Assembly: GCF_903815225.1 (NCBI RefSeq)
Contig: NZ_LR813084.1
Location: forward strand, 1,344,501-1,408,500
Direction: 5' to 3'
DNA from: Delftia tsuruhatensis
GTDB taxonomy: Bacteria; Pseudomonadota; Gammaproteobacteria; Burkholderiales; Burkholderiaceae_C
DNA length: 64,000 nt
Under the pieces are notes generated by a model. The model did not search any database, was not told the origin of the DNA, and was given only the letters and a program-made list of their open reading frames with translations. Shown in pieces: positions 7,373 through 15,175 of the stretch (the first letter of the stretch is position 1; every line of letters starts with the position of its first letter). Both the position numbers and the translations under genes were made by a program.

Positions 7373-8314
7373 ATGATTCGAATTATCTGTGATGCGAACC
7401 CTACGCGTCGATACACCCCCGAAGAACTGCTGCACATGCACCGTTGCGGCGAGGCTCTCACGGTCTTTGATGGCAGCACAGGCGAGGGCATGCGGGTCAA
7501 GGCCCATGACCTGGGCAATGGTCACATGGAGATTTCGGGCACGGCGCCCACGGTCTGGGTCGAACGTGAGTGGAATCACATCGCCCTGGAAACCTACCTG
7601 GAGCGCGTTATCGAGCGGCGCGAGGAGGAGGCCGACGAGATGCGGGAACGGTCGCTGACAATCGCGGCAAACCGGGCAAAAGTGAAGGTGCGCAAGCTCT
7701 GCAAGGCAATGGGCTCAGACACCCTGCTGACCCTCACGTATCGGGCAAACGAAACTGACCTGGAGCGATCCAAAAAGGATCTGAAAGAGTTCGTCCGGCG
7801 CATGCGCAGGTACATGCCCGCGTTCAAGGCTGTGGCCGTGTATGAGTACCAAGCTCGGGGGGCAATCCACTGGCACATTGCGACTGCGAACGTGCCCCGT
7901 GTGTTCGAGCGCAGGAATGACCAGGGCCAGACCTATCAGGTCAAGAGCTTTGACGCTATCCGCAGTGTCTGGCGTGGCGTCACGAAAGAGCGTGGCGGCA
8001 ACATCGATCTTGCCCGGCGCAAGCGCAACAGCACACGCAGTCCTGCGCGCATTGCCTCGTATATCGCCAAGTACATTGTCAAGGCATTCCGCGAGGGGCA
8101 GGCCTTCACGAATCGCTACAGCGCATTCGGGGACTTTGACATGGGCAAGCCGGTAGATCTGGGGTGGTTCCCTCGGGTGCTGGATGCTGTCAGTGCGTCA
8201 TTCGACTGTGTGCTTGACAGTCAGTCAGTTGTCTACTCGGAGCTGTCGCGCTGGAAAGACTGGTTTGTCTTGCATGTAGAGCGCAAGACAACGTCTGTCA
8301 GGGGGTGCGCCTAA
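7373..8314 (+). CDS. Rolling-circle replication initiation protein (HUH, gpII-like)
   Basis: 313 residues. The three landmarks of HUH endonucleases are visible: motif 1 around LLTLTYRA (118-125), the metal-binding HxH as His166-Trp-His168 (GAIHWHIA), and the tyrosine motif with Tyr230 and Tyr234 (SYIAKYIVK). Such enzymes nick the plus strand of the replicative form to start rolling-circle synthesis. It starts right after the hairpin region that probably holds its origin. It lies upstream of the ribbon-helix-helix and recombinase genes in the same direction. Confidence 0.88.
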   Translation: MIRIICDANPTRRYTPEELLHMHRCGEALTVFDGSTGEGMRVKAHDLGNGHMEISGTAPTVWVEREWNHIALETYLERVIERREEEADEMRERSLTIAANRAKVKVRKLCKAMGSDTLLTLTYRANETDLERSKKDLKEFVRRMRRYMPAFKAVAVYEYQARGAIHWHIATANVPRVFERRNDQGQTYQVKSFDAIRSVWRGVTKERGGNIDLARRKRNSTRSPARIASYIAKYIVKAFREGQAFTNRYSAFGDFDMGKPVDLGWFPRVLDAVSASFDCVLDSQSVVYSELSRWKDWFVLHVERKTTSVRGCA

Positions 8315-8377
8315 TGATCTTGGGGGAGTCCGATTTTGGCTCGCTGTGGCCCTGTGAAGGGCTGTTGAGGGATTCCT

Positions 8378-8608
8378 ATGTCTATTGATCATCGCGAAAA
8401 CATTTCCGGTAACGCTGCCCGCGTTGCCAAGCATCGGGCCACGCATGCCCGGCTTGACGTCTCTGTCCCGGCGCACATCTCAAGCACTATCGACGAGCTG
8501 GCCGAGATGTTCGGCACAAGCCGTGCTGTCGTCCTGCGCTCAATGCTCCGGTTTGCCTTGACGAACCGCGACTGGAAAAAGCTTGGTCTTCTCTGGGTCG
8601 GGGAGTAA
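8378..8608 (+). CDS. Ribbon-helix-helix DNA-binding protein
   Basis: 76 residues. Residues about 25-65 fit a ribbon-helix-helix: the strand ARLDVSVPAHI, then helix ISSTIDELAEMFG, then helix SRAVVLRSMLRFAL. GAGGGA precedes ATG 8378. Only three bases separate its stop from the serine recombinase start, so the pair is cotranscribed. Possible roles are copy control, auto-regulation, or recombination directionality; none can be chosen from sequence alone. Confidence 0.7.
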   Translation: MSIDHRENISGNAARVAKHRATHARLDVSVPAHISSTIDELAEMFGTSRAVVLRSMLRFALTNRDWKKLGLLWVGE

Positions 8609-8611
8609 GCA

Positions 8612-9208
8612 ATGCTGATCGGATATGCGCGTGTCTCCACGCTTGATCAGGACACGACGATGCAGCGTGATGCCCTTGAGCGGGCTGGTGTCCATAGGCT
8701 GTTTGCTGATTCCAGTTCGGGGGTTGGTCCCCGTCCCCAGTTGCACGCGGCGCTCGATTGCTTGCAGCAGGGCGACGTCTTGGTCGTTTGGAAACTGGAT
8801 CGCATCGCTCGAAGCCTGCATGACTTGCTGGCCACCGAACGGCGTCTGAAAGCTGTGGGTGCTGGTATCCGTAGTCTTACGGAGCCGCTTGATACGTCCA
8901 GCCCGTTCGGCGAGTTCACCTTTCAGGTGTTAGGTGCCGTCGCGCAGCTGGAGAGGTCAATGATCAGAGAGAGGGTCATGGCTGGGCAAGCTGCGGCTAG
9001 GGCACGCGGCAAGACTTGGGGTCGAAAACGCTCTATCGATGATGGAGATGTTGAGGTTATCGTGCGGCTGTGGCGGTCTGGTGCTTATCAGCAGGCCGAA
9101 CTGGCCGAGATGTGGGGCGTGTCCGTGGCTTGCCTGCGAGATGCTATCCATCGTTTTGAGGGTCGTGGCAGGTGGCTCCATCGTCTATCTGCTGCTACCC
9201 CTACGTGA
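8612..9208 (+). CDS. Small serine recombinase (resolvase/invertase family), probable phage integrase
   Basis: 198 residues. The catalytic serine is Ser9 in GYARVSTLDQ; Arg64 and Arg67 (KLDRIARSL) match the conserved active-site arginines. The long E-helix lies around residues 105-125 and a helix-turn-helix at about 155-185 (QAELAEMWGVSVACLRDAI). The length equals that of small resolvases, not large serine integrases. As the only recombinase in the element it is the likely enzyme for insertion at the hrcA-nadK gap. Related small serine recombinases integrate Ralstonia RSM phages (established). Confidence 0.9.
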   Translation: MLIGYARVSTLDQDTTMQRDALERAGVHRLFADSSSGVGPRPQLHAALDCLQQGDVLVVWKLDRIARSLHDLLATERRLKAVGAGIRSLTEPLDTSSPFGEFTFQVLGAVAQLERSMIRERVMAGQAAARARGKTWGRKRSIDDGDVEVIVRLWRSGAYQQAELAEMWGVSVACLRDAIHRFEGRGRWLHRLSAATPT

Positions 9209-9220
9209 TCTCTTCGGTCC

Positions 9221-9424
9221 TCAATCTTTGCGCCGTCGGTTTGTGCCGCGGTATGGCCGAGGGTTGTAGATCGTAGACTTTGGGTCAAAACTCTGCTGGC
9301 CTCTCCGTGATCTCAGCAGAGTTTTTCTGCGGCCGTGTGCCCTTATCCTCACTGCGATACGGACTGCGATGTACACCACGGCGGCGCTGGCGAGTATCAG
9401 CAGGGCGGCTTGGTTTGAGGTCAT
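9221..9424 (-). CDS. Small phage membrane protein, possibly coupled to the episomal repressor frame
   Basis: 67 residues: one membrane helix at about 5-27 (QAALLILASAAVVYIAVRIA), then a strongly basic tail. No ribosome site precedes ATG 9424. The open frame from the attR side, which would be the repressor's extension in the circular phage, stops at 9423-9421. This gives an exact ATGA overlap with this start and supports translational coupling. In the prophage it has lost that upstream gene and may be silent. No homologue is recognised. The bidirectional terminator within it is a point against it. Confidence 0.45.
   Translation of the reverse strand: MTSNQAALLILASAAVVYIAVRIAVRIRAHGRRKTLLRSRRGQQSFDPKSTIYNPRPYRGTNRRRKD
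9288..9325. terminator. Intrinsic terminator after the recombinase
   Basis: A 10-base stem AACTCTGCTG / CAGCAGAGTT is followed by TTTTT on the plus strand and preceded by AAAA, so it can work in both directions. It lies 80 bases after the recombinase stop and ends the rightward phage transcript. It falls inside the leftward small membrane gene. Confidence 0.75.
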
Positions 9425-9474
9425 GGGTTGCAGGATATCGCAGGCTGCCTTTGGCTTCGCCGCTCTGTCTGTAT

Positions 9475-9499
9475 GAAAAAAGCCCGGATCGTCCGGGCT
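9475..9499 (-). terminator. Leftward intrinsic terminator near attR
   Basis: Read leftward, AGCCCGGA-CGA-TCCGGGCT is followed by a run of six T (including the last stem base). No leftward gene lies to its right in the prophage, because hrcA runs the other way. In the circular phage it lies just beyond the repressor, which explains its presence and supports the placed phage ends. Confidence 0.75.
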
Positions 9500-9511
9500 G
9501 TGTTTGAGGCA

Positions 9512-9523
9512 TACATCACTAAA
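9512..9523. other. Putative attR core
   Basis: TACATCACTAAA matches the attL copy except for one base. It stands eight bases before the hrcA start codon and contains most of the -10-like TAAAAT (9520-9525) of hrcA. The host-side remainder ATCATCAC leads straight into ATG 9532. Confidence 0.6.
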
Positions 9524-9531
9524 ATCATCAC

Positions 9532-10536
9532 ATGCTCGACGAACGTGCCAAGTTGTTGCTCAAAGCGCTGATCGAGCGTTACATCGCTGACGGCCAGCCT
9601 GTGGGCTCGCGGACCCTGTCGCGCGCGTCGGGGCTTGAATTGTCGCCTGCCACGATACGCAATGTGATGGCCGACCTCGAAGACCTGGGGTTGATCATCA
9701 GCCCGCACACCTCGGCAGGCCGCATTCCGACCGCCCGGGGCTACCGGTTGTTCGTGGACACCATGCTCACCGCGGACCGTGCAGACATCGTGACGCCCGA
9801 ACTCGCACCCGAGCAGCCGCAGAAAGTCATCGCCAACGCGGCCAACCTGCTGTCCAGCCTCTCCCAGTTCGTGGGCGTGGTGCTGGTGCCGCGCCGCACC
9901 TCCGTGTTCAAGCACATCGAGTTCGTGCGCCTGTCCGAGAGGCGCTTCCTTGTCATCATCGTATCGCCCGAGGGCGATGTGCAGAACCGCGTCATCTTCA
10001 CCGACGTGGATTACTCGGCATCGCAACTGGTCGAAGCCTCCAACTTCCTGAACAGCCACTATGCGGGCCTTGCCATGGAGGAGGTGCGCGAGCGCCTCAA
10101 GGGCGAAGTCGAGCAGCTGCGCGGCGAGGTGGCCACGCTGATGCAGGCAGCCGTCAACATCGGCACGGAAGCCATGTCCAGCGCCCAGGAGGACGTGGTC
10201 ATCGCAGGCGAGCGCAACCTGCTGTCGGTCAGCGATTTCTCCAGCGACATGGGCAACCTGCGGCGTGCCTTCGACCTGTTCGAGCAAAAGACCCAGATCC
10301 TGCGGCTGCTGGATTTCTCCAGCCAGGCCGAGGGGGTGCGCATCTACATCGGGGGGGAAAGCCAGGTCGTTCCCTTCGAGGAGCTGTCCGTGGTCAGTGC
10401 ACCCTATGAGCTCGATGGCAAGGTGGTGGGCACGCTGGGCGTGATCGGGCCGACCCGCATGCACTATGACCGCATGATCCAGATCGTGGACATCACCTCC
10501 AAGCTGGTCAGCAATGCGCTGAGCCACAAGCGTTGA
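9532..10536 (+). CDS. hrcA: Heat-inducible transcription repressor HrcA
   Basis: 334 residues, typical length. The winged-helix N terminus carries the HrcA signature ([19 protein letters not shown], residues 13-31, and [18 protein letters not shown] at about 38-55). HrcA represses groE/dnaK-type operons through CIRCE sites. No CIRCE repeat is seen next to it. It was originally divergent from nadK with about 30 bases between start codons; phage insertion now supplies everything upstream of the att core. A TAAAAT box seven bases before the ATG suggests a leaderless or near-leaderless mRNA. Confidence 0.96.
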   Translation: MLDERAKLLLKALIERYIADGQPVGSRTLSRASGLELSPATIRNVMADLEDLGLIISPHTSAGRIPTARGYRLFVDTMLTADRADIVTPELAPEQPQKVIANAANLLSSLSQFVGVVLVPRRTSVFKHIEFVRLSERRFLVIIVSPEGDVQNRVIFTDVDYSASQLVEASNFLNSHYAGLAMEEVRERLKGEVEQLRGEVATLMQAAVNIGTEAMSSAQEDVVIAGERNLLSVSDFSSDMGNLRRAFDLFEQKTQILRLLDFSSQAEGVRIYIGGESQVVPFEELSVVSAPYELDGKVVGTLGVIGPTRMHYDRMIQIVDITSKLVSNALSHKR

Positions 10537-10600
10537 GGCGGCCGTTAGGCCCTACAATAACCGTTTGCCATGGCGGTGCCCGCGCTGCCTAGGTGAATCC

Positions 10601-10679
<79 letters not shown>

Positions 10680-10694
10680 TCGATTGGTATGAAA

Positions 10695-10732
10695 GAGCCT
10701 GCCGCCCTTGTGGGGCGGCAGGCTCTTTTTTT
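10695..10732 (+). terminator. Intrinsic terminator after the CAT tRNA
   Basis: The stem AGCCTGCCGCCC / GGGCGGCAGGCT (four-base loop, with a following T run) lies 16 bases after the tRNA. Confidence 0.9.
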
Positions 10733-10838
10733 GTGCATGGACTGTTGGCGGTGGCGGAGCAGCGTCTTCCGTTTTTTTTGCACAAATGTGGCGCTTTTGT
10801 CCGGAAGGTGAAAATGCCACGCTACAATGCGAAGCGTT

Positions 10839-10915
10839 GCGGCTGTAGCTCAGCTGGATAGAGTACTTGGCTACGAACCAAGGGGTCGTGGGTTCGATTC
10901 CTGCCAGCCGCACCA
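10839..10915 (+). tRNA. tRNA-Arg (ACG)
   Basis: A 77-base cloverleaf with acceptor GCGGCTG / CAGCCGC, anticodon ACG in loop CTACGAA, T arm GTGGG/CCTGC-type pairing around TTCGATT, and encoded CCA at 10913-10915. A TACAAT -10 box lies at 10823-10828. It reads Arg codons CGU/CGC/CGA after A-to-I editing. Confidence 0.96.
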
Positions 10916-10923
10916 CCATACGC

Positions 10924-10957
10924 AAAGCCCTGAAATCGAAAGGTTTCAGGGCTTTTT
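10924..10957 (+). terminator. Intrinsic terminator after tRNA-Arg
   Basis: Stem AGCCCTGAAA / TTTCAGGGCT followed by T5, starting nine bases after the tRNA. Confidence 0.9.
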
Positions 10958-10984
10958 CGTTGCCTGGGCAGCCGCCGCGCCGGT

Positions 10985-13354
10985 TCAATCCGGGGCGCTG
11001 GCGGTCGCCTTGGGCAGCACGATGCTGAAGGTGCTGCCCTCCGCCGGTGCGCTCTGGATGTCCAGCCGGCCGCCATGGCGGGCCGCCACCGTGCGTGCGA
11101 AGGCCAGGCCCAGGCCCACGCCGTCGACGTGCTTGTGCTGTTCCAGGCGCTCGAACGGCCGGCTCAGCCGGGCCAGGGTCTCGGCATCCATGCCGGGGCC
11201 ATGATCACGGATGGCGATGCGGCAATGGGCCGCGTCCTGCGACAGCAGACACTGCACCGTCGTCTCTGCGCCGATGTGTCCGCCGTGGCCGTATTTGATG
11301 GCATTGCCTATCAGGTTGACGATGGCGCGATGGAGCATGCCCTGGTCGCCGAGCACGGGGTACTCGTGCTGAGGCAGGCTGAACTGGAGGCAGACCTGCG
11401 CGGCCGTTGCCTGGGCCCAGCAGCTTTCCACGGCCTGGTCCACCACCAGGCCCAGGTCCAGCGGTTCCTGGCGGATGACCTGCTGCCGGGCGCGTGCCAG
11501 GTGCACGAAGTCATCGGCCAGCTGCAGGGATGCCTGGGCATAGCCTTCGATGCGTGGCAGCAGTGCCTGCGAGGACAAGGGGGTCGCGGACCCCCGCTGC
11601 ATTTCCAGCAGGGTGATGATCGAGGCGACAGGGGCGCGGATGTCGTGCGAGATGAACTGCATGGCCTGGTCGCGCTGGGCCTGGGCGCTGCGCAGTTCGC
11701 TGATATCGACCAGGGTGATCAGCCAGCCCGTGGTGGGCTGCGCATCGAAGGCTTGGGCCAGCAGCATCAGGCTGCGCCCCTGGGCATCCTGCCCCTCGCT
11801 GCTGCGCGGCAGCGCGCCAGCGGCGAGGGCCGTGGCCGTGAGCAGGGCACTGCCTGCCTGGCCTGTGGCCTCGGGTGCTTTGAGGCCTGCGAGCAGCGGG
11901 GGCAATGCGTCGCCGGCCCGCAATTCCCGGCCCAGGCTGCGGGCATAGGCATGGGCGGCGGAATTGGCCAGCAGGAGATGCCCCTGGCGGTCGCAGACGA
12001 AGGTGGCCGAGGGCAGCTGGCGCAGGCTTTCGCTGACGAAATGGTGCAGCGCGCGCAGTTGCCGGGAGGCCTGTTCCACGGCTGCGATGCGCTGGTCCAG
12101 CAGGTCGCCGCCCAGGGACATGGGCAGGCCCTGGCCCTGGAGGTCACGCAGCTCCAGCGCCAGAAAGCGGGCGGCGGCGCGCAGGCGCAGCCAGCCCCAC
12201 AGGGGATAGGCCAGGGCCAGGCCCAGCAGGCCGGCTGCGGGTGCGGTCTGCACCTGCCAGATGCGGGGCGCGAGGCCGGCCAGCGACAGGCAGGCCAGGG
12301 CCAGCATCGCACAGGCCAGCATGCCGCCCGAAGGACCGAGCCAGGCCAGTGCCAGCAAGGCCAGCAGCACCGCGCCCGCGTTCAGCCCCCGATCCAGCGT
12401 CACGGACGCGGGATGCACATGCGTGCCCTGCAGGCTGCCGTTGAGCACATGGGCCAGCATTTCCACGCTGGAGATGGGGCGCGCACCGGCACCCAGGGGG
12501 GCGGTGAACCGGGTGCCCAGGCCCTCGGCCGTGGTCCCGATCAGCACATACTTGCCGCGAAAGGCCGCGGCGGGAATGCGACCCCGCAGCACGTCGATGT
12601 AGGAGTAGGTGGTGAAAGGCGAGCGATCCCGGGCGCCCTGTTCCGACCCGGGGCGGGCAAAGGCGATGATTTCCCGCTGATGGCGCTGCCATGCCGGGGC
12701 TCCGGGCTGGGTCTGCGGCGCGGGCTTCGGGCTGGTACATGCACGGCCGCTTTCGCCAATGCAGTGCAGGGACAGCGCCATATGCCACCAGGGCTGCTGT
12801 GCCGTGCCTTCGACCGCATGGAAGCTGCGCACTGCGCCGTCCGTATCCACGGGAAGCTGGGTGTGTCCCAGGGCCGCGGCGGCCTGCGCGAAGGCCGGCA
12901 AAGGGGCGGTGCCCGCCGCCACGGGAAGCACGGTCCGGCCACTGCGTTGCAGGGTGCGCGCCAGCAGCAGGTCGTCGCCGGGATAGTCCAGGTCTTCCTC
13001 GCTGAGGATCACATCCAGTCCGATGGCACGTGGCGGGGCCTGGCCGATGCGCTCCAGCAGGCCTGCATGCAGTGCGCGCCGCCAGGGCCAGCGACCGATG
13101 GCGTCGATGCTGGCCTCGTCGATGGCGATGATGACGATGTCCCGGGAGGCCCGTGGCTGGTGCAGCCAGCTCGCCGTGTCCTGCACGAAGCCGTTGGCGC
13201 GCTCCAGCTGCCCGTCACCGCTGAGCCAGAGCACCAGGGACAGCAGGCCGGCGGCCAGCAGCAGCCAGTCCCTGCGCAGCCCGCGGCCACGGGCTGGCGC
13301 CTGTTGCGCGGGGGCTTCGGGGCCGGGCTCTGGCGTGGGCGGAAGATTGGACAA
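10985..13354 (-). CDS. CHASE2-domain sensor histidine kinase
   Basis: 789 residues. One membrane helix lies near residues 30-45, then a large extracytoplasmic CHASE2 domain (about 50-310; IVIIAIDEASIDAIGRWPW and YVLIGTTAEGLGTRF are characteristic). Two or three more helices follow near 330-390, a PAS-like segment at about 430-540, HisKA with the phospho-acceptor His in FISHDIRAPVASI near residue 567, and an HATPase_c domain (NLIGNAIKYG, DHGPGMD, VGLGLAFARTV). It senses an unknown envelope signal. It is the last gene of a leftward operon with a LysM/FecR protein and an OmpR-type regulator, its likely partner. Confidence 0.9.
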   Translation of the reverse strand: MSNLPPTPEPGPEAPAQQAPARGRGLRRDWLLLAAGLLSLVLWLSGDGQLERANGFVQDTASWLHQPRASRDIVIIAIDEASIDAIGRWPWRRALHAGLLERIGQAPPRAIGLDVILSEEDLDYPGDDLLLARTLQRSGRTVLPVAAGTAPLPAFAQAAAALGHTQLPVDTDGAVRSFHAVEGTAQQPWWHMALSLHCIGESGRACTSPKPAPQTQPGAPAWQRHQREIIAFARPGSEQGARDRSPFTTYSYIDVLRGRIPAAAFRGKYVLIGTTAEGLGTRFTAPLGAGARPISSVEMLAHVLNGSLQGTHVHPASVTLDRGLNAGAVLLALLALAWLGPSGGMLACAMLALACLSLAGLAPRIWQVQTAPAAGLLGLALAYPLWGWLRLRAAARFLALELRDLQGQGLPMSLGGDLLDQRIAAVEQASRQLRALHHFVSESLRQLPSATFVCDRQGHLLLANSAAHAYARSLGRELRAGDALPPLLAGLKAPEATGQAGSALLTATALAAGALPRSSEGQDAQGRSLMLLAQAFDAQPTTGWLITLVDISELRSAQAQRDQAMQFISHDIRAPVASIITLLEMQRGSATPLSSQALLPRIEGYAQASLQLADDFVHLARARQQVIRQEPLDLGLVVDQAVESCWAQATAAQVCLQFSLPQHEYPVLGDQGMLHRAIVNLIGNAIKYGHGGHIGAETTVQCLLSQDAAHCRIAIRDHGPGMDAETLARLSRPFERLEQHKHVDGVGLGLAFARTVAARHGGRLDIQSAPAEGSTFSIVLPKATASAPD

Positions 13355-13390
13355 GCGCTGGAGAGGTTCGACGTGGGGCTGAGGCGCGGC

Positions 13391-15175
13391 CTACTGGCGC
13401 TGCAGGCGTTCTCCACTGCCGGAATGCAGCATCTGGCCGCTGGCATCCACGATCCAGCTGCCCGTGCGGAACTGGCGCGCGGCCGAGAAGTCGCTGCGCA
13501 GGCCGTTGGCATCTTCGATCTGCAGCCGCAGGTAGTAGGTGCCTGCCGGCAGGCCTTCGGCGCTCCACTGGGGTTGCTCGGTCCAGGTGTCGACCAGCGG
13601 GGCGTTGAACTCCTGGTCGCGCGACACCATCACATGGTATCGCTGGCCGGATTCGCCACTCCAGCGGATCTGGCGGCTGCCTTCCCCGGGGCGGTCACCC
13701 ATCTGCAGCGCATCGGCCGACGGCTTTGCCGGTACGGGCGCGAGCCGCATGGCCTGTGGCGCGGCAAAGGGGCCCTGATCGGCGCTGCCATCTGCCAGCG
13801 TGCGGATGCTGGCGGTGCGCCACAGATAGCGCCCAGCGGGCAGCCTGGCCAGAGCCGCCGGGGGCAGGACGCAGTCGCTCAGGTCGCGGGCGTCGATGGC
13901 AGGCGCTGCGAATCCGCTCCCCGCTTCGGCGGAGGCGACCTGGATGCGGTAGCGGGCAGCGCCCACGACCCTGGTGCATTGCAGGCTGGCCTGGCCCAGG
14001 CCCACGGTGGCATCTGCCTGCGGTGCCTCGTACAACGGCGGCACGGGATGGGCCTTGACGCGCAACGCATGGCGGCTGGCGGCTCCCGGAATGCCCTGGG
14101 CGTCGACGCCGCGCAGCGACAGCACGTAGTCCCCATCCTCGACCCCGGCCAGCCGCAAGGGCGATGCCATGGCCTGGAAGCTGGCACTGCGCAGCACCTG
14201 GGTCATGTCGGCATCACGGGACAGCAGCAACTGGTAGCGCACGGCGCCCGGCAGGGTCGGCAGTGGCAGGCTGACCCAGTTGGCATCCTCGGACAGCGCG
14301 GGCCACGCCGTGACGTCGGGCGCTTCCAGCATGGATCGGGCAGGGCCCACCCTGCCATCAGAAGCCACGGCCACGCCTTGACCCGGACGCAGCAGCGCGG
14401 CGCCGGCCTCGGGGCCATCGGAGTCCACGGCGACCGTTCCCTCATCGACCGCTGCGGCCGTGCTGCCCGATGCATCGGCCTGCACGAGGAAGCGGGTGCC
14501 ACGCACGCTGGTCGAGGCCGCGGGCGTGCGGATTTCGAAGCGGCGCTCGGCATGGTCGGGCTCGGGAGGAACCGATGCCTCCACGCCACCTTCGCGCAGG
14601 TCCAGCACGGACTGGAGGCTGCCGGCGCGGCCCTTGCGCCGCATCTGGCGCAGCAGCACGTCCGATTGCGACTGCACGCGGACCAGGGAGCCGTCGGCCA
14701 GGCGCACGGCGACAAAGGCGTCCTCGGCCAGCTGCAAGCGGTCGCCCTCCTGCAGCGTCTGGCCCTTGCGTACCGGCTCGCCGACACCTTGGGTATCCGC
14801 CCGGCTGTCGGCCAGGTGGTCCAGCGGGCGGGTGGAGCGCGCATCACCCTGCACGAACTCCACCGAAGCCACGGCGGCGCGCAGCAGGCGCACGGGGATC
14901 TCCAGCACGGAGCCGGGCCTCAGGCGATAGGGGTCGGCCACGCCGTTGTGCTGCTGCAGCCGGGTCCACTGGCGAGGATCGCCAAGATAGCGTGCTGCCA
15001 GCTGCTCCAGGGTGTCGCCGGAGACCACGCGGTGCGCCATCATGTCGCCGTCGCGGGATGCTGGCTTGATCTGTGCCAGGGCACCGCCCATTCCCAGCGC
15101 TGTCAGCGTCGCCAGCACGCAGGCCCGGGCAATGGGGCCATGCCATCGAGCCGTGGCGGGCATGTGTCCGGTCAT
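13391..15175 (-). CDS. LysM and FecR domain protein of the CHASE2 kinase operon
   Basis: 594 residues from ATG 15175, chosen because it overlaps the stop of the response regulator (ATGA) and gives a signal peptide (residues about 15-36, ending GGALAQ). A LysM module follows (HRVVSGDTLEQLAARYLGD, about 52-100), then a FecR domain (about 120-270, with VRLADGSLVRV and STSVRGTRFLV), then repeated beta-sandwich modules to the end. LysM binds peptidoglycan; FecR domains act in envelope signalling. It probably sits in the periplasm and feeds the CHASE2 kinase encoded 36 bases downstream. The same frame is open upstream to 15694, but only as antisense-like Arg-rich sequence. Confidence 0.85.
   Translation of the reverse strand: MTGHMPATARWHGPIARACVLATLTALGMGGALAQIKPASRDGDMMAHRVVSGDTLEQLAARYLGDPRQWTRLQQHNGVADPYRLRPGSVLEIPVRLLRAAVASVEFVQGDARSTRPLDHLADSRADTQGVGEPVRKGQTLQEGDRLQLAEDAFVAVRLADGSLVRVQSQSDVLLRQMRRKGRAGSLQSVLDLREGGVEASVPPEPDHAERRFEIRTPAASTSVRGTRFLVQADASGSTAAAVDEGTVAVDSDGPEAGAALLRPGQGVAVASDGRVGPARSMLEAPDVTAWPALSEDANWVSLPLPTLPGAVRYQLLLSRDADMTQVLRSASFQAMASPLRLAGVEDGDYVLSLRGVDAQGIPGAASRHALRVKAHPVPPLYEAPQADATVGLGQASLQCTRVVGAARYRIQVASAEAGSGFAAPAIDARDLSDCVLPPAALARLPAGRYLWRTASIRTLADGSADQGPFAAPQAMRLAPVPAKPSADALQMGDRPGEGSRQIRWSGESGQRYHVMVSRDQEFNAPLVDTWTEQPQWSAEGLPAGTYYLRLQIEDANGLRSDFSAARQFRTGSWIVDASGQMLHSGSGERLQRQ

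Larger units (their letters stand above)
2001..9523. mobile_element. Integrated filamentous phage (inovirus) with serine recombinase
   Basis: About 7.5 kb separates nadK from hrcA and carries the standard inovirus modules: ssDNA-binding protein, pVIII-like coat protein, pIII-like and pVI-like proteins, Zot/pI ATPase, and an HUH replication protein. A leftward repressor lies at one end and a small serine recombinase at the other. No secretin (pIV) is seen, as in many inoviruses that use a host secretin. The ends are placed at the imperfect 12-base direct repeat TACATCAYTAAA. Ralstonia RSM-type phages are an established example of filamentous phages that integrate with a small serine recombinase. 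The structural genes are visibly richer in A and T than the host genes on both sides. Confidence 0.93.

Noticed and set aside
9500..9532. A CIRCE element for HrcA auto-control
   Set aside because: No TTAGCACTC / GAGTGCTAA repeat is present upstream of hrcA.
9514..10527. Leftward open frame opposite hrcA that continues across attR
   Set aside because: The part inside hrcA is an antisense shadow. Only the segment left of the att core is of interest, as the possible episomal repressor extension.
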